This document shows positions 19,191 to 28,700 of a DNA stretch of 49,097 nucleotides, piece by piece. The stretch is from assembly GCA_009746045.1 (NCBI GenBank), contig RPFO01002041.1, positions 22,501 to 71,597 on the forward strand, given 5' to 3'. The position numbers were made by a program, and so were the translations under genes. The notes beneath the pieces are model-generated. The model saw nothing but the letters and a program-made list of their open reading frames with translations, did no database searches and was not told the origin of the DNA. This DNA comes from Mesostigma viride (Eukaryota > Streptophyta > Mesostigmatophyceae > Mesostigmatales > Mesostigmataceae). How positions within the stretch are numbered: position 1 is the stretch's first letter; the number at the start of each line of letters is the position of its first letter.

Positions 19191-21238
19191 AACCGTCGCG
19201 ACAGCTGACGCCTCAGCCAGATCTGAAGGTGCTCCGGATTGTGCTGAAGGATGCCGACAAGATGTCAGCAGCAGAGCAGGCCGCTATGTCGCACAGGGAT
19301 GATTTCCTGGCCGTCGATCTTCGACGCCCGGGGCAGCCGACAGCAGTTATACACGCCATTCCGCCGCCGGGTGATATTTCAGTGATCCTCCGTGGTGTCG
19401 CTGCCAAGTATCGCCTGGCTGCCCGCACCCTCCCCACCTTGCCTCCGCGCCGGCAGCTTGCTGTCTACCGTCACGCACCGACAGTGGTCGCCGCCAGGCA
19501 GATGCTCCGCCGCAACAGAGATCCGATCGCCAAACCTGGGCTGCAAGCAGCTCTGAGGGCCGCCTACGAGCAGGCTGAGAAGGCAGATGCTCAACAAATG
19601 GTCAAGGACCTGCGCAGCTGCCAGCAGAAGCACGACGGCAAGGGGGCCTGGTTCTGGTACAAGCGCCTCGGGCACCCGGACGGCCTCGGCCGGCCCCACC
19701 GCCACGCGACGTCCCCGGCGCCCCAGCCAAGCGGCTTCGTACCTGGGCCACGGCCACGGCCGAGGTCGTGGGGACAGCTGCGCCGCCCCCACCCCTGCTC
19801 CCAGCCGCCGCCGCCCGCCCGGCCGCCCTGCCGGCTGGCCCCGCTGGGCCCCCGGCCCCGCCTAGGTCAGCGGCGGACTACCTAGTCCCCCCGCTGGTCG
19901 GCCCACTTGGCGACCCGTCTGACATGCCTCCTTTCACCTCTCGCGAGGTCACTGAGCTACTAGGCGGTCCAGCGCCTGCGTTATGACGCAGCCACCGGCT
20001 CTGACGAGATTCCTGCCGCAGTTGTAAAACTTGCAGCCGAATTCGAGGACACAGGTGTTATGCTGCTCTTCCGAGACATCTGCAACCGCCTTCTGCTGTC
20101 GTCGCAACCACCTCCAGCGGCCTGGCAACACAGTTTTCGCACGATGCTGTACAAGAACAAGGGGTCGCCTGCCGACCCCGGCAACTACATAGGGGTGTGC
20201 ATTCAAAGTGCCCCCCTCAAGCTTCTTATGCGGCTCATCCTGAACCGCCTGCGCACGGCCCTGGACGGTCACCTCAGTGAGACTCAGCACGGCTTCCGTT
20301 CAGGTCGCAACACAGTACAGGCGCTCTTCGATCGCTACTCGCCGCCTGGTGGACTGAGGAACTGCAACGCCTTCAGCCTGGTGAGTCCCCTTTGCACCTT
20401 GTGCTGGTGGACTTCATCAAAGCCTTCGATTCGGTTTTCTGGCCTGCGCTTTGGGACATCCTCGAGTTGTTCCGGATCCCCCGCCCCCTGATTGCTGTCA
20501 TCCGCAACCTGTATGAAGGGTCCACCACTTCGGTGCGCACTTCTTACGGGACCACGCCCCCATGCCCTTTACAGAAGGGTGTGTGGCAGGGCTGCGTGCT
20601 GTCGCGCCCTACCTGTTCATTATTGTTGTCGAATATGTAATGATTCTGACAGGCGCGCAAGCGATTTGCCCGCATCGTGGGCATGCAGGGAACCAGGAGT
20701 GCAGGTTGCTAACAAATTCTGGCATGGCGGCCGTGCGGACACGGAGATTCGGCTGGCAGACATCATCAACGCAGACGACACCACCCTCTTCGAGGACACT
20801 GGGCACGTGCAGACATGGCTTGACTGCCTGGCTCTCGAGGCCCGTGCAGTGGGGCTTGAGGTCAGCAAGAAGACAGAGGCCCTGGCGGTTGGGCTCACCA
20901 ACTCACCGCCACCCCCGCTATCTCCTAGACGGCTCTCGAGTCCTGTATCGGGACCGCGTTATAAGCTGCTGGGCAGCCTCCCCAGCTGCGAGCTACCTAG
21001 GTTGATGTGGACCATCGCATCTCCCTCGCCTGGCACGCTTTACGCCAAGTACCGGGCCCTGTGGCGCAAGCCCCTGCATGGCCGGCAAGATCGAGAAACA
21101 GGACCTGTTCAAGGTCCTCGTCCTTCCTGTTCTCACGTATGGGGCCCGGAGACGTGGACCCTCACCGCCGACCTGGCCCGCAAGCTGCATGGACGGCGCT
21201 GTCACCAGCATGCTGCATGCGTTCCATTTTCAGAGTAG
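19191..21238 (+). pseudogene. LINE reverse transcriptase, frame-broken
   Basis: After a linker region (to about 19,900) come the reverse transcriptase motifs: YKNKGSPADPGNYIGVCI and ETQHGFRSGRNTVQALF (fingers), then LVLVDFIKAFDSV (motif A, catalytic Asp), QKGVWQGCVLS (motif B) and INADDTTLFED (motif C). Motif C has Asn where Tyr or Phe normally precedes ADD. VLVLPVLTYGA and PETWTLTADLARKL mark the C-terminal part. Breaks near 20,390, 20,600 and 20,920 show decay. It would have copied the element RNA at the nicked target. Confidence 0.85.
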
Positions 21239-21798
21239 GATATGCTGCTCATGTCCGCAATGAGGACCTGTACCAGGGGCATGCCCTATATCACCAGCAC
21301 CATTAAGCAGCGACGCCTGCAGCTAGTAGGGCGGCCTAGGTAGCTCGCACCAACCAGGTAGACACCTCACGTGGCCCCCCCCGCGGCGCAGGACTGCGAC
21401 CAGCCCAGCCTGGCCGGCACCTCCTGACGTGGGCCGGGCCCAGTGACGTTAGACGCCGCATGCAAGGCCCGCACCTTCAAAGAACAGCTAGTACATAGAG
21501 GACATGGGGGGCCTCGGCCTCTCTGTGATTTGGAAGAAGATGATGGACAAGGCCAAGTGGGCCCAGGTCATAGATCGAGGACAACGATCGAGCCCCCCCC
21601 ATGCAGTGGGGAAGCGCCGGCGTGTGCAATCCCGTGGGAGGCACGCCAGACAGCTCCCGGCCTAGGGCAGCGTGCGGTTGTCTAGATAGATGTTAATTGT
21701 AGTTAGAATGCTGTTATTAGATAGATGTAATATGTATAGCCGATGTAGATAGATTAGACCGGTAGGAATGTTTGCACCCATCCATCCATCCATCGGCC

Positions 21799-21848
21799 GG
21801 GTTAATGCTCCGTGACTCCCCAACGGGAGCACGAGTCTAATTAATTAA
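21799..21848 (+). repeat. Hairpin module, copy next to TTAATTAA
   Basis: The module reads gggttaatgctccgtgactc, then cccaacgggagcacgag, then ctaattaattaa. CTCCGTGACTCCC can pair imperfectly with GGGAGCACGAG around a CAAC loop. Two inverted copies occur at 24.38-24.48 kb and a degenerate one at 8,226. It touches the left end of the TTAA-flanked element. Confidence 0.75.
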
Positions 21849-24133
21849 GGGGACGGGACACCCCCGAATTTTTTGGCGCCAAAAAATTCGCGCCGGAGCC
21901 GAAGGTCACAAATTTCACGTGCACGGTGCGCGCACCCCTTGCGGAAGTGGCCATGGCGACTGCGTTCAGGCGAAACTACCACACTAGGGCAGGCGAAATG
22001 CAAAAATTTTACTCGAATCTAAAAGGAGATGAGTTTATGATGTTAGTTTGTGGCGGAAATCAGCTGGTTTACAATATCGCTGATGTTTTTTTATGCCATC
22101 GGCATGGGGGGTAATCTGATTTTTTTGGTCGCGCGGAATGAAATAGAATTCATGATAGCGGCTGTAAAATAGCGGTTTTGGGGGCTGTTCTGACCTTGAA
22201 GCAGGCATTAATATCGGTTGCATCGAATTCTAAACCGAGCTGGTGCTTTTTGCCAGATTTTCGGCCATTATCGGTAAGTAATTGTTCAGACCTGCGCAGT
22301 GCGTGTCTGACCTGTCCATGGAAGAACGGCTGTTGTTGCGCGCCTGGGCGAGGGATTTACGAGGGCAAGGTACAGATTTGTCGCGAACTTTATCTGCTAT
22401 CGGTGCTTTCTTCTATGAGCTCATCGTTCGAGGTTTTTTGCGTTCTTTTTGGGCAGTTTCCGCCAGCTAGCTCGCCGTCGCTTGCCGTTGTGTTGTCGAA
22501 TACCTGGCAGCTTTAGATTGTTTTCGTTGATGTCGTGATCAGGGCCGCTTCAGTCGCAGCCTATAGCTCTTCGGGAAGCTATAAGGCATTTCATAAAACG
22601 TGTTCTGGCAAGGATGTTGTGCGTATGGACGCTTCTTGTTGTTTGAGAGTGACGCACCCTCTCCTCACAGGCCGCTGCGGCATCACAGCGCTCATGCGGT
22701 GAAGGGACGCCAATGGTTTCTTTGCATTTTATCGTGCAGGGATGGAAGTGTCATAGTGATGATGATGTTGGAGATATTGCATTTGTGTGACTGCATGTAG
22801 ATAGCTGGCACCAATGGTTGTTTGAGCTTTCCTTTGTTATGATGATGTGACAAGACTACAATGTGCTGAGCCAACCATGGTTGACATGCATGACTGCATG
22901 CAAGCTATATATACCATGTTCTTACTTGGTTCCTTGCCCTCCATAGTCCCAGTTTGTCATCCATGCCGGGGAGGACAGTTTAGGAGGTGTTGTTGTGTTG
23001 ATTAGCTTGGTTGGCATCAACCTTACACTCTAACCTGGGAGAAACATAGGAAATGCCGCTTAGGCATGTTAGGGCTACCATCGTCAAGGCTATGCACATA
23101 TTTACAAGGCTGGCCATGCTGGAGGGATGATGAAGACATATGAGGTGCGTGGCCACCCCTTTGTACTTTGTAAACATACTCTGCATGGTTTTGGTGCATG
23201 TTGGATGGCATATTAAGTGGCACTGTGGGGTTACTAACTTACTGAGTGGTCCTTAGCGCCTTGTCATGTGGTCATATAGGAAACCCATCAACTTGAGCAG
23301 TTCTTGTCGCAATGACCCCCCACATTGAGCATGCGTTGCCGTCAGCGTGCAGGAGTTGATTATGTGTGCTTTGGTCAGTTTGCAGATGTCTTTGATGAAG
23401 AAGGAGGTGCTAGTGTGGCTAAATGGTTACTCTAATTTCCTTGTAGCGTCTACATGGGTGGCCGTCTTGGAATGGTTGTAACTTGGGCAGTTCTTGTCAG
23501 AATGGCGTCAAACCTTGAACATAGGAGGTACCATATGTGCAGAGAATGGTAGTATGTGGTTTGGCCAGTTTTCATGAGGCTTAGATGTATAAAGGGGTGT
23601 TAGTGTGGTTAAATACTAGCTAAAACCTCCCTTAGCTTCGTCACAGGTGGCAATCTAGGAATATCCATCAAATAGGGCTGCGCTTGTCAGAATGACCTGA
23701 AAATTTGGGGCTGCATGTCCCCCAACCTCTAGTATTTGGGAATATATGATTTGGCCCTATTCCATGTGTTTATGATTTGATAATTTTTTTTTTCATTAAA
23801 AAAGTACCCTTTTTGCGGGAAAATCCATCAATGTGTGTAAACATGATTATTTTGTGCTCAAAATTAGGTAGCATTTCTCAAAAGTCAGGGAACTATATGG
23901 GAATATATGATTTGGTCCCAATATGTTTGCCCACTGCCCTAGGAAAAATGTGACTAGAATAGCGTCTTTTTCTATTTTTAGCGCGTTACCGGTGCCCTGT
24001 GGGGGCTAGTACCCCCCCAAGTGGCTGGAAATTTTTTTTTTATCATATTAATGGTCCCCAATCATCATTGGATTTTTAGCACATGCATAGGTATGGTTTC
24101 CAGAAAAGTGCCCTTTAGGGGTGTCCCCTCCCC
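21849..24133. mobile_element. 2,285-bp element with terminal inverted repeats at TTAATTAA
   Basis: The left terminus GGGGACGGGACACCCC (21,849-21,864) and the right terminus GGGGTGTCCCCTCCCC (24,118-24,133) are inverted repeats with one mismatch. TTAATTAA lies on both sides (21,841-21,848 and 24,134-24,141), consistent with a TTAA-type duplication as made by piggyBac or Kolobok families. The interior is mostly AT-rich and non-coding, with degenerate repeats (for example cttgtcagaatg near 23,500 and 23,690, and tatgatttgg near 23,750 and 23,910). A short frame at about 22,282-22,470 (SMEERLLLRAWARDLRG) looks protein-like, but I do not recognise it. No transposase core is visible. Confidence 0.6.
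21866..21889. repeat. 24-bp perfect palindrome just inside the element end
   Basis: GAATTTTTTGGC is followed immediately by its reverse complement GCCAAAAAATTC. It starts two bases after the left terminal inverted repeat and could be a subterminal binding site or a hairpin. Confidence 0.9.
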
Positions 24134-24231
24134 TTAATTAATTAATATTCCTTGATGGATGGTGGAGTGGAGATCGAGAGCCGCGTAATCGAACTATAAC
24201 CTAACGCTAATCTACCTAGTCTAGAAAAATC

Positions 24232-24339
24232 CTAACTACCCTTCTCATCAAAACGCCTCCTCTTGGGGGGAGGTGGCTTGCCCACAGGGTCGGGCGTGTG
24301 AGCCTTGACAATCTTATGCCACCGCGTCTTGTTCTGCAT
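24232..24339 (-). pseudogene. C-terminal coding remnant, probably part of the LINE ORF1 relic upstream
   Basis: The minus strand reads MQNKTRWHKIVKAHTPDP, then a Pro- and Arg-rich end (PPPPKRRRFDEKGS) and a stop. It lies downstream, on the same strand, of the relic at 24.85-25.14 kb and is separated from it by hairpin modules and unassigned sequence. It could be the displaced tail of that ORF1. Confidence 0.35.
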
Positions 24340-24380
24340 GGCAGTCTAAAGAAGGAAGAGAGAGTGGATGCACGATATTT

Positions 24381-24485
24381 ATTAATTAATTAGTCTCGTG
24401 CTCCCGTTGGGGCCGGAGTCACGGAGCATTAACCCCGATTAATTAATTAAACTCGTGCTCCCGTTGGGGAGTCACGGAGCACCGA
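24381..24485 (-). repeat. Two tandem hairpin modules, inverted relative to 21,799
   Basis: Two units follow each other, each beginning with ATTAATTAATTA and then CTCGTGCTCCCGTTGGGG with (GGCC)GGAGTCACGGAGC. The first keeps the ATTAACCCC end, and the second ends in ACCGAAG. With the copy at 21,799 they form an inverted pair around the TTAA-flanked element. Confidence 0.75.
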
Positions 24486-24852
24486 AGTGCTTTTAATCCC
24501 TGTGTGTGCACTACAGGAGAAAGGGCAGAGACCCCCAGTCTCCTTCATGCCAAAGGCATGCCACAGCCGCAATCGGGCGCGTTAGCTAAACGGACACGCT
24601 AACGATCCGGCAAACTGTGGGTGCAATAAGACCCATGTAGGCGTAGCATAACAAGTATAGCGTGGGCAAGTAATCTGAACATAGCCAGGGCGTAGCATGG
24701 CTGTACTAGGACTAGGCTAAGGCTATGGCTGGTTGTGTACCGTGCGTTGGCGGCACGTGACTAGGTGTGTTGGCACAGCTAGGCAAACATTCTAGGCATG
24801 GCTGCCTTAGCGACAGTGACGCCAATGGTTACAAGCTAGGGCTATTGCTATT
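24486..24852. other. Unassigned spacer with one small stem-loop
   Basis: The only structure I notice is CGTTAGC and GCTAACG, separated by 11 bases, at about 24,580-24,605. No gene is visible. Confidence 0.3.
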
Positions 24853-25140
24853 CTATAGCCCGCTGGGGGCGTCCACATCTTGTGGTTGATCATCAGGTCC
24901 CCGCCCCTCCAGTACACCTTGGGCTTCTGGGCCGGGGTCCTGCTTATGGCGGAGGTATTCCGGCCACAGGTCGCGTCGCTGCTGTTGCTGAGCGGGGGTT
25001 AGGTCGTCATCCAGCGTCCAGGTGAGGTCGTGCAACCGCTTAATTGCGACGAGAGAGGAACCGCTGCTTATCCTCAGGGGAGAGGAAGGTGAGCAGTACT
25101 GGTGGGGTGGCCGCCTTATCCCGTGAGTGGGGAAGGCGGT
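24853..25140 (-). pseudogene. LINE ORF1 relic of a second family
   Basis: Minus-strand frames read AIKRLHDLTWTLDDDLTPAQ, then QRRDLWPEYLRHKQ, and after a frame change PKVYWRGGDLMINHKMWTPP. The block [RK]xLWPE...KVYWRGxxLxxN is typical of the C-terminal part of ORF1 in several plant and algal LINEs. It differs from ORF1 at 14.6 kb, so it is another family. No endonuclease or reverse transcriptase follows, so it is an isolated fragment. Confidence 0.5.
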
Positions 25141-25149
25141 GGCACCCAC

Positions 25150-25792
25150 GCAGTTCTACCTCCCCTACCAGGCCCATGAGGGTATAAGAAGCTGGTTCTT
25201 GATCTCGTCAGCAAGGGAGGTTGACGTCTCACCTGGGCGTCCCCAACATCTACTGCTCCAACCTAGGGCCATTGCTGGTACTTTTGACGTCATGAAAGCA
25301 GCGTTTTGGACTAGTGGAATATGATTTTACAGCATAAAAAGTCCATTTTATCATGAATGAACATGGCCAACAACCCCAAGTGCCCCTAAATTTCTCAATA
25401 TTTGTAGAGAAATGCTACTTCTCATAATTAAAACCTGCACAAATGCACAATTTGGGGCATGCATGTGAAAGTTTGAAGTACAAATTCACAATGAGGTTTT
25501 ACATTTTTCAATTATTAATGGTATCTCATTCTTCAATCAATCAATTTGCAATCGTCCAAACAATTTATTCATTTCATACATGTCCGAATATGTTGAAAGA
25601 ACACATGCAAGTGCTCAATCAGCGTGGACCCCCTTGGACGCGCCCCACCATATATACATTGGACACGTCACCCCAACTACTAAACTGCCCAAAGTCACGG
25701 TCACTGAACCAACTACTATGTACATCTGCATTTCTCCACGTTGCGGTGGGCAATTACGTGCAAAACGCGATTTCGTGCAAAGTCCTCGCCCA
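25150..25792. other. AT-rich intergenic stretch
   Basis: No supported gene. It separates the LINE relic from the 3' end of the large minus-strand gene and probably holds its 3' UTR and terminator. Confidence 0.4.
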
Positions 25793-28700
25793 TCATCGCT
25801 TGCCAGGTCGATATGAAGGAATGTTGTCCCAGCTGGCGCCTTCCTTCAGGAGAGTAACATGTTCTCTAGCGAACTTCAGAGGGAAACGAAACTTTTGCTC
25901 GCACTCATTACTCCAACCGAGGTCGTGCCCTTCATCAAACCATCTGATCACCACCTTCTCCCTCTCTTTGCCCAGGAGGGTGCCAAAGAGCAGAAAATCT
26001 TCCTTCTTGGGGTACTTGTGCTCCCAGTTTATGCACACCTCGTCTACCCATTTCGAACTCCAACCTCCGCGACTCAGTTTCGCGCCATCCATAAAGCGCA
26101 TCCGGACGTCCGGCCGAACGTCCCTGATTCGGTTTTCGGCCGTCGCATCTCTGCCCTGACCACCACCCTTCTGCGGCTGTGCAGGTTCGTCGGCACCCTC
26201 CGTCTCCTGCCCCGCCCCTCGCCTGCCCCCTCCCCGACGTTTTGCCTTCTGCCCCTGCGCAGCCGCCGCCTCTGCCATCAACTCTTCGTACGTTTTTTCT
26301 GGCTGACCGCACGGTAAGGCTGGTGCGTGGGCTGGTGCGTTGGGTGGGAGGGAGGCCCCTCCCGCCCCCGGTTGTGCAACTGGTTCGCCGACCGCGGCCT
26401 GGCCAACAACACGGCCGGCCTCTCCGGACACAGTCCCAGACGCGGATCCACGGGGAAACCGAACTGGAGTTTCTTCTTCGCCTTTCCCTGCACGTAAGCA
26501 CATGCCAATTAACATGAATACGGAAGGGTCGTGTGAGAAATCAATGAAGCCATGGACTGATGCAAAAAAACTTATGTAGAAATATATTAAGGTACTTATA
26601 AAACTCGTTTATTGAAAATGAAATTTACCGGCCGAATGTACCGTTGGAGCGTGGAAGGGCATCCTTCGTCGATCGAAGATATCCGTCAATGCGGTCAACG
26701 GTGCGGTCGATGTCCCTGGCGGCGCCTCAACATCGACCACCTCAGTCGGGCGCATCAATCCGGCAAACGCCGGCCCTCCACCTGAGACTGTCGGCGGACC
26801 CTCCACGTTACGAGCCTCCAATACCCTCTTCTGCAGTGGGGTGCTCGCAACAAAATCCGTGTCAGCCGACGGCTCCGGATCGTCATCCTCATTCAGCAGT
26901 ATCGTGTTCGGGCATTGCTCCATCCCCGTCGAGCGGGGGGGCAAAGTCATCACAACCGTCCTTCCTGACGACGGTACGGGATCGTCACCCAGACCCAAAG
27001 AAACCGAGGCGAGGGCGGGGGTCCCCTCAACCGGGGGTCCCCATGAATCCTGACGAGGCCTCATTCCCATCTGTCGGACACGACCGCCTCCCGTAAATCG
27101 GGAACGCCCGCCGGCGCTACCAGTAACAGGCCGCGAGCCTGCTTCCTGCTGGCGATCCCCATCCTCATCACAGATACGCCCGCCGGCGTTACCAGTAACA
27201 GGCTGCGAGCCTCCTTCCTGCTGGCGATCCCCCTCCTCATCACAGATACGCCCGCCGGCGTTTCCAGTAACAGGCCGCGAGCCTCCTTCCTGCTGGCGAT
27301 CCCCCTCCTCATCACAGATACGCCCGCCGGCGTTTCCAGTAACAGGCCGCGAGCCTCCCTCCCGCTGGCGATCCCCCTCCTCGTCACAGATACGCCCGCC
27401 GGCGTTTCCAACGACAGGCCTCGAGTCTCCTTCACCAGCACGCTGGCGCTTACCTCCCCCCCTGTTGTCTTCATCCCCCCCCATTGTCTCATCACGCGAG
27501 CCTCCATCACCCCGACTGCGCTTTTTCCCTCCCCTTCCATCTCCTCCCCCGTCCCTCTCCCCCTCCCCCCTCCTCCCTTCTCCCCATCCCCATCCCCTTT
27601 CTCCCCCTCCGCCTGCCCCTCACCCATCCCGGGCGGGTGCCCCTCAGCAATATCCTCCTCCTCGTCCTCCTCGTCCTCCTCGTCCTCCTCGTCCTCCTCG
27701 TCCTCCTCGTCCTCCTCGTCCTCCTCCTCCTCCTCATCCTCCTCCTCCTCATCCTCCTCCTTCTCATCCTCATCCGCCTCCCCCTCTTCCCCCTTCTCCG
27801 AATCATCATCCTCATCAGACGAAGAATCGTCGTCGGAAAAGTATTTGAGGCCTTCCCACCCATCTTCAACAAGCCAATATTTGATAAGGCGGACCAGGCG
27901 CTTCCACCGGCGGATATGGGCGGGCTCCCCGAACACCAGCAGAACTCTGCAGGGTCCCCTAAAAAGGGCGTTGGTCATCTTGTCAACCACATCCCACACG
28001 ACCGGGCTCAAATGCGAGGAGGGTTTGGGAATGTTGCTCTCCTCCGGAATGCAGTCTGCGTCCCACTTGCGCAGGTTCCTCCACTTCTCGTTGCTGTCAG
28101 CTGCCAGGTCCAGCACAGCAAACGCCTGGTCCTCCAGCGACCGAGGAATTTTGTAAGACCCCGTGCACAACTCGTCCACCACCTTCGTCACCACCAGATC
28201 CTTTCTTTTTTCGTTTTCCTTCCATGTCATTGTCCTGTATGCGATCCAGTCGGATCCCATCCTCACCCCCTTCCAATCGCTGTAGGCTTCCAACCTGTCC
28301 TTCCACCCCTTCTTGGCCTTGGTAGTCCCCTCCTCCGCCGCCTCCTCGACCTCCTTCTCGACCTCCGCCGCCGCCTCCTGTGGCACACCCAGCAGATGTT
28401 TGGTCTTCACCCCCAAATCGTCATACAAATGACGGGGGTGGGAAGCGAGCAGCCCTCTCGGGAACTTCCAGTCCTTCTGGTCGACCACTTTCCTTTTAGC
28501 CGGCGGAAGGTCCCTCAGCGTGAGAATGATCGCCCTCGTGGCCGTGACGACCACCCGCCAAAAGTCTCTGGTCAGGCGGCAGTCGGCGATGAACTTGTCG
28601 AGGTCCGTGGCGAAGGTGCCCTTCAGCTTCACGCCAAACACGTGCTCCCTCACCAATACGGGGTCGAAAGTCCCGTTTAGTTGTCTGCACGGAGCCAATC

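Larger units (their letters stand above)
14309..21798 (+). mobile_element. LINE retrotransposon, longer copy with two nested insertions
   Basis: The element contains, in order, an AT-rich 5' region, ORF1 (about 14,597-15,934), a proline-coding C-run, an APE-type endonuclease and a reverse transcriptase. It ends near a CATC tetramer tract at about 21,777. Two DNA transposons sit inside the endonuclease (16,700-18,002 and 18,284-18,987). Removing the first with one target copy restores the endonuclease frame across the junction. All three coding parts have frame breaks, so it is dead. Family assignment beyond an APE-endonuclease non-LTR element is not possible by eye. Confidence 0.85.

Noticed and set aside
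21799-24485. Helitron ends, suggested by a hairpin followed by CTAA
   Set aside because: No 5' TC terminus, Rep or helicase sequence was seen, and one copy ends TTTAA instead of CTRR.
27484-28680. A 398-codon plus-strand open frame
   Set aside because: It is the antisense of the minus-strand exon. Its Leu/Pro-rich composition comes from the reverse complement of the Asp/Glu run.
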